Shown here piece after piece: positions 1 to 5,296 of a DNA stretch of 5,413 nucleotides. The DNA is from Anaerolineales bacterium (GTDB taxonomy: Bacteria > Chloroflexota > Anaerolineae > Anaerolineales > E44-bin32). The stretch lies in the NCBI GenBank assembly GCA_023250385.1, contig JAHFAU010000118.1, positions 1 to 5,413 of the forward strand. The letters are read 5' to 3'. How positions within the stretch are numbered: position 1 is the first letter of the stretch; every line of letters starts with the position of its first letter. Below the pieces are notes generated by a model, which was not told where the DNA came from, made no database searches, and was given only the letters and a program-made list of their open reading frames with translations. The position numbers and the translations under genes were made by a program.

Positions 1-215
1 TCCCGCCGGTATTCCTTCGCCGTGCGAACGATCACCGCCTTCACGATGTCGGACTTGCGCACCGCGCTGTTCGGCACGGCGGATTTGACCGTACCAACCA
101 CCAGGTCCCCCACCCGGCCGTAGCGGCGCTTGGACCCGCCCAATACTCGGATCACCTCCAGCTCCCGTCCTCCGGTATTGTCGGCGATCTTGAGCCGGCT
201 CTCTTGCTGGATCAC
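1..215 (-). CDS. rplN: 50S ribosomal protein L14, N-terminal part (3' end outside window)
   Basis: L14 is a beta-barrel protein that binds 23S rRNA at the 50S subunit interface, near L19 and bridge B8. The visible 71 residues begin MIQQESRLKIADNTGGREL and continue with VLGGSKRRYGRVGD and VKAVIVRTAKEYRR, all standard L14 signatures. The family is about 122 residues, so roughly 40% lies beyond base 1. The reading frame opens with GTG at 215..213. No ATG is available, and translation from this GTG gives the canonical MIQQ start, so the start is well supported. The GTG shares 4 nt (GTGA) with the rpsQ stop, which implies translational coupling. An AGGTG at 231..227, 11 nt upstream, is a plausible ribosome binding site. 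L14 normally opens the spc cluster, and here it follows the S10 cluster without a gap. Confidence 0.96.
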   Translation of the reverse strand, partial: MIQQESRLKIADNTGGRELEVIRVLGGSKRRYGRVGDLVVGTVKSAVPNSAVRKSDIVKAVIVRTAKEYRR

Positions 216-481
216 TCGACCATCCCCACCTGCGATCCACGACGTCGCAGGATTTCTTCGACCATCCAGCGTTTGCGTCGGGAAATCGGCCGGGTCTCCA
301 CGATCTTGACCTGATCGCCGGGCAGGCAGCCCAGCTCGTCGTGAACGAGATACCGAGTGCTGCGCCGCAGCACTTTCTGATACAGCGGATGCCGAAAGGT
401 GCGATCCACCCGCACGGTGACTGTCTTCTGCATCGCCGCCCGCATGACCTCCCCGGTCAGCCGCCGCCTTCGATTCCTCAT
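212..481 (-). CDS. rpsQ: 30S ribosomal protein S17
   Basis: S17 is a small OB-fold protein that binds 16S rRNA early in assembly, in the body of the 30S subunit. The 89-residue product has the family pattern in order: RRRLTGEV near the N-terminus (residues 5-12), MQKTVTVRVDR (17-27), HPLYQKVLRRSTRYLVHDE (31-49), the PGDQVKIVETRPISRRKRW core (54-72) and a basic C-terminal tail. The length is normal for bacterial S17 (about 80-90 aa). The ATG at 481 overlaps the rpmC stop by 4 nt (ATGA), and GGAG at 496..493 lies 11 nt upstream. An internal Met at residue 13 is an unlikely start because it would delete the conserved first beta strand. The stop overlaps the rplN GTG start. Confidence 0.97.
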   Translation of the reverse strand: MRNRRRRLTGEVMRAAMQKTVTVRVDRTFRHPLYQKVLRRSTRYLVHDELGCLPGDQVKIVETRPISRRKRWMVEEILRRRGSQVGMVE

Positions 482-675
482 TCTTTTGCGAGCTCCATTT
501 CCTGCAAAACCGTCGTGATGCGGGCGACTTCCCGGCGAGCGATCTGCAGCTGCGCCGTGTTAGGGAGCTGGCCGGTGGAGAATTGAAACCGCAACTTGTA
601 GTAGGCTTCGCGGGCCTCTTCAAGTTTCTCGGCCACCTGCTCGACGGGCAACTCCCTCAATTCTTTCGCTTTCAT
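478..675 (-). CDS. rpmC: 50S ribosomal protein L29
   Basis: L29 is a small protein of two antiparallel helices that sits beside L23 at the polypeptide exit of the 50S subunit. The product is 65 residues, the usual size, beginning MKAKELRELP. It carries the family core YYKLRFQFSTGQLPNT (residues 25-40), the tight turn between the helices, followed by IARREVARITTVLQE (45-59). The same frame stays open upstream to 870, but that extension is the antisense-like shadow of rplP and has no L29 character. ATG at 675 is therefore chosen. The 31-nt spacer from rplP has no strong ribosome binding site, only AGAG-type purine patches, so initiation may rely on reinitiation after rplP. The stop overlaps the rpsQ ATG by 4 nt. 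Confidence 0.95.
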   Translation of the reverse strand: MKAKELRELPVEQVAEKLEEAREAYYKLRFQFSTGQLPNTAQLQIARREVARITTVLQEMELAKE

Positions 676-706
676 CTCTATCGGCTCTGTCCAGATCCGC
701 TGCGGG

Positions 707-1132
707 CTACTCCGCCGACCCGGTTTCGATGCGCGCCGCGAACTTGGTCTTGAGCGAAAGCTTGTGCGAGGCCAGTCGCATCGCCTCCTGCGCGGAGGTC
801 CGGTCCAGGCCGGAAATTTCGAACATGATCCGCCCCGGCCGCACGACCGCCACCCAGTGATCGACCGCACCCTTGCCCTTACCCATGCGGGTCTCGGCTG
901 CCCGCTGGGTGACCGGTTTGTCCGGAAAGATCCGGATCCACACCTTGCCTCTGCGCTTCATGAAACGGACCAGCGCCCGGCGGGCGGCCTCGATCTGGCG
1001 GGCCGAAACCCATCCGGGCTCCATAGCCTGGAGTCCATATTCTCCGAATTCGACCTGAGTGCCGCGGCTGGCGGTGCCCTTCATCCGGCCCCGCATCTGC
1101 TTTCGCCATTTCAACCGCTTGGGCATCAACAT
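707..1132 (-). CDS. rplP: 50S ribosomal protein L16
   Basis: L16 binds 23S rRNA near the A-site tRNA elbow and is needed for late 50S maturation. The 141-residue protein starts MLMPKRLKWRK and shows the expected blocks: RGMMKG-like basic segment at 14-19, FGEYGLQA (29-36), SARQIEAARRA (43-53), GKVWIRIFPDKPVT (62-75) and RMGKGKGAVDHWVAVVRPG (82-100). Arg82 aligns with E. coli Arg81, the residue hydroxylated there by RoxA/YcfD; nothing here shows whether it is modified. The ATG at 1132 is 10 nt after the rpsC stop, with a GAGGG patch overlapping that stop as a possible ribosome binding site. A second Met two codons on (1126) is a possible alternative, but MLMPKR is a common L16 start. The length is at the usual value. 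Confidence 0.97.
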   Translation of the reverse strand: MLMPKRLKWRKQMRGRMKGTASRGTQVEFGEYGLQAMEPGWVSARQIEAARRALVRFMKRRGKVWIRIFPDKPVTQRAAETRMGKGKGAVDHWVAVVRPGRIMFEISGLDRTSAQEAMRLASHKLSLKTKFAARIETGSAE

Positions 1133-1142
1133 CCGGCCGCCC

Positions 1143-1817
1143 TCACTCGCTGACGTACACGTCCATGGTTTGGGGCTGGCCCTCGGCCTCGGGCAGGATG
1201 TCGCCCCGGTAGATCCACGCTTTTACTCCAATCCGGCCGTAGGTCGTTAAAGCCTCCGCCCGGGCGAAGTCGATATCAGCTCGTAGGGTCTGGGCCGGAA
1301 CGCGGCCCTCTCGGACCCAGTCGCGGCGGGCCATTTCACTGCCTCCCAGCCGTCCGGCGCACATCACTTTAACTCCCTTGGCTCCGGCTCGCATCGCGCT
1401 GTCCACTGCTCGCTGCATCGCCCGCCGATGGCTGATCCGGCGCTCAAGTTGATTGGCGACATTCTCAGCGACCAGCTGGGCATCCAGGTCGGGATCTTGG
1501 ATTTCGGCGATGTCCAGTTTGATGGTGGTGCCGGTCGCTTCCTGCAATCTCGTCCGCAGCTCCTTGACGTTCGCGCCCTTGCGCCCGATGACGATGCCTG
1601 GCTTGGAAGTGTGGACCGTGACGTGCACTGCATTCGGGAACCGTTCGATCTCGACCTGCGAGATTCCAGCCCGCGGAGTGGTGTGAGTCACCACATCCCG
1701 AATCAGCCGGTCCTCGTTGAGCTGGGCCGTATAGGCGCGGGGTCTGGCAATCCAACGTGAATTCCAACTCCGGTTAATCCCCAATCTGAATCCAATTGGA
1801 TGGACTTTACGGCCCAT
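1143..1817 (-). CDS. rpsC: 30S ribosomal protein S3
   Basis: S3 lies in the 30S head at the mRNA entry tunnel and contributes to unwinding of structured mRNA. The 224-residue product begins MGRKVHPIGFRLGI, the family N-terminus. A type II KH domain follows, with its GXXG loop visible as GRKG at residues 78-81 in SKPGIVIGRKG. The C-terminal domain carries ISHRRAMQRAVDSAMRAGAKG (the arginines at 131-132 and 136 lie in the basic patch facing mRNA), GRLGGSEMAR (155-164), TLRADIDFA (177-185) and TYGRIGVKAWIYRG (192-205). It has no long acidic or basic tail. Start at ATG 1817 is fixed by the strong AAGGAG at 1828..1823. A 49-nt spacer separates it from rplV, and rplP follows after 10 nt. Confidence 0.98.
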   Translation of the reverse strand: MGRKVHPIGFRLGINRSWNSRWIARPRAYTAQLNEDRLIRDVVTHTTPRAGISQVEIERFPNAVHVTVHTSKPGIVIGRKGANVKELRTRLQEATGTTIKLDIAEIQDPDLDAQLVAENVANQLERRISHRRAMQRAVDSAMRAGAKGVKVMCAGRLGGSEMARRDWVREGRVPAQTLRADIDFARAEALTTYGRIGVKAWIYRGDILPEAEGQPQTMDVYVSE

Positions 1818-1822
1818 CGTTG

Positions 1823-1828
1823 CTCCTT
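1823..1828 (-). promoter_or_regulatory. Strong ribosome binding site of rpsC
   Basis: AAGGAG on the minus strand, 5 nt before the rpsC ATG. It is the best Shine-Dalgarno match in the window and lies in one of only three spacers longer than 20 nt. This suggests that rpsC initiates independently rather than only through coupling to rplV. Confidence 0.85.
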
Positions 1829-1866
1829 AACCTATGCACACGCACTTCATTCGTTCCATTCTGCCG

Positions 1867-2226
1867 CTAGGACGGCTGGCTGCCCCGGTCGCGCAACACG
1901 AGGGTTACGTGCGACTGCCGCTTTCGGATCGGCTTCAATTGCACCCGGGCGCCAAATCGGCGCCAGCGCCGGATGGGTCCTTCGTTGGCAAAGGCCTGAT
2001 GCACATACAGGTTGTCCCGGTTCAACCCGAAGTTCTGCTCCGCATTTGCGATCGCCGACTTCAGCAGTTTGGAGAGCGGGTCGGCGGCTGCCTTCGTGGT
2101 GAACTTGAGCACTTGCATCGCCTCGACCGCCCCCTGCCCTCGGATTGTATCGAGGACCAGGCGCACCTTTTGGGGCGACATCCTCAAGTAGCGGTGAGTC
2201 GCCCGCACGTCGATCCCATCCGTCAT
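1867..2226 (-). CDS. rplV: 50S ribosomal protein L22
   Basis: L22 touches all 23S rRNA domains, and its long beta-hairpin lines the nascent-peptide exit tunnel at the constriction opposite L4. The 119-residue protein has the globular-domain signatures RYLRMSPQKVRLVLDTIRG (13-30 region), KSAIANAEQNFGL (56-68) and the hairpin strands starting at NEGPIRRW and returning at PIRKRQSHVTLVL (99-111). The length is normal. The hairpin tip is unusual: residues 91-97 read FGARVQL where most bacteria have PRA(K/R)GRA. The hairpin keeps the same length as in E. coli, so this is not the known 82-84 deletion that gives macrolide resistance. ATG at 2226 overlaps the rpsS stop by 4 nt, and GAGG at 2237..2234 is 7 nt upstream. 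Confidence 0.96.
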   Translation of the reverse strand: MTDGIDVRATHRYLRMSPQKVRLVLDTIRGQGAVEAMQVLKFTTKAAADPLSKLLKSAIANAEQNFGLNRDNLYVHQAFANEGPIRRWRRFGARVQLKPIRKRQSHVTLVLRDRGSQPS

Positions 2227-2516
2227 GTGACGACCTCTTCGGTCGTGGTCGTCTTTTCCCGGCCGGAGTGGGCCCGGAAGGTGCGGGTCGGTGCGAACTC
2301 TCCCAGCTTGTGCCCGACCATGTTTTCGGTGATGTAGATCGGGATGTGCCTCCGCCCGTCATGGACCGCGATCGTGTGGCCCACCATCTGGGGAAAGATT
2401 GTGCTGGCTCGGCTCCAGGTGCGGATGACCTTCTTCTCGCCCCGCTGGTTCATCTCTTCGACCCGCTTCAGCAGCTTCGGCTCAATGAACGGCCCCTTCT
2501 TCAATGATCTGGACAT
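2223..2516 (-). CDS. rpsS: 30S ribosomal protein S19
   Basis: S19 sits in the 30S head, pairs with S13 and forms inter-subunit bridge contacts near the A and P sites. The 97-residue product starts MSRSLKKGPFIEPKLL and carries VIRTWSRASTIFPQMVGHTIAVHDGR (30-55 region, motif split over the central beta sheet) and then YITENMVGHKLGEFAPTRTF (61-80), followed by a flexible C-terminal tail. The frame is open for 35 codons further upstream, but those run back into rplB, and the canonical MSRS start at 2516 has a good ribosome binding site, so the short form is chosen. It lies 14 nt after rplB and overlaps rplV by 4 nt. Confidence 0.97.
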   Translation of the reverse strand: MSRSLKKGPFIEPKLLKRVEEMNQRGEKKVIRTWSRASTIFPQMVGHTIAVHDGRRHIPIYITENMVGHKLGEFAPTRTFRAHSGREKTTTTEEVVT

Positions 2517-2520
2517 CTCA

Positions 2521-2527
2521 CTCCCTC
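2521..2527 (-). promoter_or_regulatory. Ribosome binding site deciding the rpsS start
   Basis: GAGGGAG on the minus strand ends 4 nt before the ATG at 2516. It sits within the 14-nt rplB/rpsS spacer and supports starting S19 at MSRSLKKGP rather than at the upstream in-frame ATG at 2621, inside rplB. Confidence 0.75.
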
Positions 2528-2530
2528 GAG

Positions 2531-3367
2531 CTAGCGGCCCTTCTTGGCCCGCCGGCGGATAATCTCCTTTTCGCTGCGCTTGTTGCGGCGCGTCTTCTTT
2601 CCCAAGGTCGGTTTCCCCCAAGGGCTCTTCGGTCCCGGAAGGCCAATCGGGGAACGACCTTCGCCACCGCCGTGGGGGTGATCGCGGGGGCTCATCGCGG
2701 TTCCCCGAACGGCCGGGCGGAACCCTAGATGCCGCTTCCGTCCGGCCTTGCCCAACTTGATGTTCGCGTGATCCGGATTTCCGACCTCGCCGATGGTGGC
2801 GTAGCAGTCCTGCCTAACTCGCCGGACCTCGCCGGAGGGCAGCCGAATCGCAGCGAACTCACCTTCCTTGCCGAGCAACTGGGCGGCCGCCCCGGCCGAG
2901 CGCGCCATCTGCCCGCCCCGACCCTCCCGCAATTCAATATTGTGGATCAGGGTTCCCAGCGGAATGCTCCCCAGAGGCAGGCTGTTTCCTGGTCGAATAT
3001 CGGCGGTCGGCCCGGCCATTACCGTGTCGCCGACGCCAAGGCCGGAGGGGGCCAAGATGTAACGTTTCTCGCCATCGGAATAATGCAGCAGCGCCAGCCG
3101 GGCCGATCGATTGGGGTCGTACTCGATTGCCGCGACCCGAGCCGAAACGCCCCGCTTCTCGCGCTGAAAATCCACCTTACGCAGCTGGCGCATGTGACCG
3201 CCTCCCCGATGGCGAACGGTCACGCGCCCTTGCCGGTTGCGCCCCCCCCGGCCCTTACGCCGCTCCATCAACGAGCGCTCCGGGGTGCTCTTGGTAATCT
3301 CTTCGAAGAGATCCCCAGTCATGCCGCGGCGGCCTGGCGAGGTCGGCTTGTATTGGATAACTGCCAT
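2531..3367 (-). CDS. rplB: 50S ribosomal protein L2
   Basis: L2 is one of the largest and most conserved 50S proteins. It is needed for subunit association and for a functional peptidyl-transferase centre, and contacts domain IV of 23S rRNA. The 278-residue protein has the N-terminal YKPTSPGRRGMTGD stretch, GRGGRNRQGRVTVRHRGGGH (39-58), the OB-fold and SH3-like domains with YILAPSGLGVGD (103-114), GNSLPLGSIPLGT (127-139) and RSAGAAAQLLGKEG (156-169). Near the C-terminus is DHPHGGGEGR at 229-238, where His230 corresponds to the functionally critical E. coli His229 (mature numbering). The SPIGLPGPKSPWGKPTLG segment after it is of a type I associate with Chloroflexota and cyanobacteria. Residue 226 is Ser where Asn is usual. 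The start ATG shares one base with the rplW stop (TGATG). Confidence 0.98.
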   Translation of the reverse strand: MAVIQYKPTSPGRRGMTGDLFEEITKSTPERSLMERRKGRGGRNRQGRVTVRHRGGGHMRQLRKVDFQREKRGVSARVAAIEYDPNRSARLALLHYSDGEKRYILAPSGLGVGDTVMAGPTADIRPGNSLPLGSIPLGTLIHNIELREGRGGQMARSAGAAAQLLGKEGEFAAIRLPSGEVRRVRQDCYATIGEVGNPDHANIKLGKAGRKRHLGFRPAVRGTAMSPRDHPHGGGEGRSPIGLPGPKSPWGKPTLGKKTRRNKRSEKEIIRRRAKKGR

Positions 3368-3669
3368 CAGGCTACCCCCTCGAACAGATCGATCCGCTGA
3401 CCGGAGGCCAAGGTCACCACGGCCTTCTTGTAGCTTGAGCGCCGGACCAAGAGCCGCCGGTTCCTGAGGCGGCGAGTGCGCTTGGCCGGGCTGTTGAGCA
3501 CGTTGACTTTGACGACGTTCACGTCAAAGAGCGTTTCGACTGCCTCCTTGATTTCCGCCTTGCTGGCCTCGGTCGTGACTTCAAAGACGTATTGACCGAG
3601 CTTCGAGCTCAGATAGTTGGACTTCTCGGTCACGATCGGCCGGTGCAGCACTTCGTACAGGCCGGTCAT
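3367..3669 (-). CDS. rplW: 50S ribosomal protein L23
   Basis: L23 lies at the polypeptide tunnel exit, and is the docking point for trigger factor and the signal recognition particle. The 100-residue product begins with the family's YEVLHRPIVTEKS (5-17); Glu15 falls at the position of E. coli Glu18, the trigger-factor contact. It continues with QYVFEVTTEASKAEIKEAVE (26-45), FDVNVVKVNVLN (48-59), a basic loop RTRRLRNRR (64-72) and the C-terminal YKKAVVTLASGQRIDLFEG. The length is typical. ATG at 3669 overlaps the rplD stop by 4 nt, and GGGAG at 3684..3680 lies 10 nt upstream. Its stop overlaps the rplB start by one base, so L4, L23 and L2 are probably translated as a coupled set. Confidence 0.98.
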   Translation of the reverse strand: MTGLYEVLHRPIVTEKSNYLSSKLGQYVFEVTTEASKAEIKEAVETLFDVNVVKVNVLNSPAKRTRRLRNRRLLVRRSSYKKAVVTLASGQRIDLFEGVA

Positions 3670-4304
3670 TCGGACTTCACTCCCGGATCCAGGAAGGCCT
3701 GCAGCATGCCGACTGCCTGAAGCGGCAGGATCAAGCGCTCGAACTGAAGCAGGTCCCGCACGTTCACGTACTGGGCCCGCACGGTCTTGAATTCACGCAA
3801 GTTTCTCACCGACTTCTCGACGGTCTCGAGCTTCTCGGGCAGCAGGATCAGAGCGCTTTGACCGCCGCTCAGGTTTCGCAGCAGACCCGCGATTTCCTTC
3901 GTCTTCGGTCCGCTCATTCTCAGCTCGTCCAGCACCGTGATCTGCTGGTTGCCGGCCTTAAGCGAGAGGGCAGACCGCAGCGCGGCCCGCCGCATCTTGC
4001 GCGGCATGCGCTGTTCATAATCCCGCGGCCGCGGCGTGTGAACCTTGCCCCCGCCGACCCAGATCGGGGAGCGGATCGAGCCGTGTCGTGCCCGGCCGGT
4101 GCCCTTCTGCCTCCAGGGTTTGATCCCGCCTCCCGCGACTTCCGAACGAGTCTTGGTCTTGTGAGTTCCCAAGCGGGCGTTAGCCTGCTGCCTCACCAGC
4201 GCTTGGTGCATCAAATCTGGCTTCACCTGTACTTTGAAGACCGCCTCCGGCAATTCGGCGGTGTCCACTTTCTCCCCCTTCAGGTTGAGCACGTCAATCT
4301 TCAT
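3666..4304 (-). CDS. rplD: 50S ribosomal protein L4
   Basis: L4 is an early assembly protein whose extended loop reaches the exit-tunnel constriction together with L22. In E. coli it also represses the S10 operon by binding the rpsJ leader. The 212-residue product shows the loop KPWRQKGTGRARHGSIRSPI (62-81) followed by GGGKVHTPRPRDY (84-96), the KMRRAALRSALS region (103-114) and a Rossmann-like C-terminal half with LLQFERLILPLQAV (185-198). Lys67 aligns with E. coli Lys63, the macrolide-resistance position, and is the ordinary residue. The start at ATG 4304 gives MKIDVLNLKGEK, a normal N-terminus. The ribosome binding site is poor (GAAAG at best), and the 43-nt spacer from rplC holds a hairpin. 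The gene ends in a 4-nt overlap with rplW. Confidence 0.98.
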   Translation of the reverse strand: MKIDVLNLKGEKVDTAELPEAVFKVQVKPDLMHQALVRQQANARLGTHKTKTRSEVAGGGIKPWRQKGTGRARHGSIRSPIWVGGGKVHTPRPRDYEQRMPRKMRRAALRSALSLKAGNQQITVLDELRMSGPKTKEIAGLLRNLSGGQSALILLPEKLETVEKSVRNLREFKTVRAQYVNVRDLLQFERLILPLQAVGMLQAFLDPGVKSE

Positions 4305-4321
4305 TTAAGGTCTTTCGGCTG

Positions 4322-4349
4322 AGGCGGCCCGGCAAACCGAGATCCGCCT
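4322..4349 (-). promoter_or_regulatory. Predicted RNA hairpin at the rplC/rplD junction
   Basis: On the minus strand AGGCGG pairs with CCGCCT (4349..4344 with 4327..4322), then CTCGG pairs with CCGGG (4341..4337 with 4332..4328, one G-U pair). The loop is TTTG and there is a 2-nt AT bulge on the 5' side, giving 11 pairs in all. The stem overlaps the rplC stop codon and ends 17 nt before the rplD ATG. No U-tract follows, so it does not look like an intrinsic terminator. A role in rplD translation or mRNA processing is inference; only the pairing is seen. Confidence 0.5.
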
Positions 4350-4977
4350 ATTGCTTCCGTCGCTCACTGATGATCACCACGTCGCCCGTCGCACCGGGCA
4401 CGCTGCCCCGCACTCCCAACAGGTTGCGCTCCGGATCGACCAGATCCACCCGCAAGTTCTGCGAGCTGACCCGCACCGAACCCATGTGGCCCGGCCCGCG
4501 CTTGCCTTTGAATACCCGTCCGGGCGTCGTAGTCGAGCTGCTCGACCCGGGCGCCCTTTCTCGATCGGACTGTCCGTGGGTCTTCGGTTGCCGGCTGAAG
4601 TGGTGGCGCTTGATCACGCCCGCGAACCCACGCCCTTTACTGATTCCGACGATGTCCACCCGATCTCCGATCTCGAACACCCTAACCGTAAGTTCAGCCC
4701 CTTCCTGCAGATCTTCCAGGTTCTTGACCCGGAATTCGCGCAGGTAGCGCAGCGGCGCAGACCCGCCACGCTTCAAATGTCCCAACTGACCGCCGGTCAG
4801 CCGCTTCGGCTTGGCCGAACCGAAGCCGAGCTGTACCGCGCCATAGCCTTCCGTCTCCGGCCGGCGGATCTGGGTCACGAAACAGGGGCCGGCCTGGATC
4901 AGCGTTACCGGAATCGCCGCCCCGGTCTCATCAAAAATCTGGGTCATGCCCAGTTTCTTACCGATAAGTCCCTTCAT
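4348..4977 (-). CDS. rplC: 50S ribosomal protein L3
   Basis: L3 helps nucleate 50S assembly, and its central extension reaches the peptidyl-transferase centre. The 209-residue protein starts MKGLIGKKLGMTQIFDETG and has a beta-barrel with IPVTLIQAGPCFVTQI (22-37), then GISKGRGFAGVIKRHHFSR (111-129), THGQSDRERAPG (133-144), TTTPGRVFKGKRGPGHMG (149-166) and the C-terminal PERNLLGVRGSVPGA. The length matches E. coli L3. In the loop, the normally near-invariant PGSIG reads PGSSS (I146S, G147S). E. coli Gln150, methylated by PrmB, aligns with Thr150, so that modification cannot occur here. The ATG lies 2 nt after the rpsJ stop with no clear Shine-Dalgarno, which suggests coupling to rpsJ. Confidence 0.98.
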   Translation of the reverse strand: MKGLIGKKLGMTQIFDETGAAIPVTLIQAGPCFVTQIRRPETEGYGAVQLGFGSAKPKRLTGGQLGHLKRGGSAPLRYLREFRVKNLEDLQEGAELTVRVFEIGDRVDIVGISKGRGFAGVIKRHHFSRQPKTHGQSDRERAPGSSSSTTTPGRVFKGKRGPGHMGSVRVSSQNLRVDLVDPERNLLGVRGSVPGATGDVVIISERRKQ

Positions 4978-4979
4978 GG

Positions 4980-5288
4980 CTAGATCTTGATCTCGATGTC
5001 GACTCCGGCCGGCAGGTTCAGCCGCATCAGGGTGTCGATCGTCTTGCTGTCCGGCTCCAGCACATCGATCAGGCGCTTGTGGGTCCGGATCTCGAAGTGC
5101 TCGTGCGAGTCCTTGTCAATGAAAGCCGAGCGCCGGACGGTGAATCGTTCGATCCGGGTTGGCAGCGGAACCGGGCCGACCACTTTGGCCCCTGTTCTTT
5201 CGGCGGTCTCCACGATCCGCTGGGCAGACTGATCCAGGACCCGATGGTCGTAGGCGGTCAGCCGAATGCGGATCTTTTGTTTCGCCAT
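4980..5288 (-). CDS. rpsJ: 30S ribosomal protein S10 (NusE)
   Basis: S10 is a 30S head protein and, as NusE, a partner of NusB and NusG in antitermination and transcription-translation coupling. The 102-residue product has the usual length and blocks: KIRIRLTAYDHRVLDQSAQ (5-23), VETAERTGAKVVGPVPLPTR (26-45), the ribosome-embedded loop ERFTVRRSAFIDKDSHEHFE (47-66) and IRTHKRLIDVLEP (67-79). Residue 57, at the loop tip where mutations can give tetracycline-class resistance in other species, is Ile (Val in E. coli); this is probably natural variation. The start is only 10 nt after the tuf stop. The stop is 2 nt before rplC. Confidence 0.98.
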   Translation of the reverse strand: MAKQKIRIRLTAYDHRVLDQSAQRIVETAERTGAKVVGPVPLPTRIERFTVRRSAFIDKDSHEHFEIRTHKRLIDVLEPDSKTIDTLMRLNLPAGVDIEIKI

Positions 5289-5296
5289 GATTAGCG

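Noticed and set aside
676..870. Upstream extension of L29 to 870
   Set aside because: The added residues are an off-frame reading of rplP. L29 of normal length starts at 675.
1936..1956. Frameshift or pseudogene in rplV
   Set aside because: The frame is continuous, both flanks of the hairpin are conserved, and the length equals that of E. coli in this segment.
1834..2337. 167-codon open frame on the plus strand across rplV and rpsS
   Set aside because: It spans two well-supported minus-strand genes and has no protein family resemblance.
2517..2621. Upstream extension of S19 to the ATG at 2621
   Set aside because: The extra 35 residues lie inside rplB in another frame. The canonical MSRSLKKGP start has a good ribosome binding site.
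2729..3400. 223-codon open frame on the plus strand opposite rplB
   Set aside because: It is a shadow of rplB with low-complexity Pro/Arg/Ala-rich content and no family signature.
3666..4304. Macrolide-resistance change in L4
   Set aside because: The KPWRQKGTGRAR loop is intact and Lys67 (E. coli Lys63) is the ordinary residue.
4322..4349. Intrinsic terminator at the rplC/rplD junction
   Set aside because: The stem is GC-rich but no run of U follows, and a stop here would remove the rest of an essential operon.
4351..4983. 210-codon open frame on the plus strand opposite rplC
   Set aside because: It mirrors rplC almost exactly, has no recognisable domain, and is a by-product of GC-rich codon use on the coding strand.
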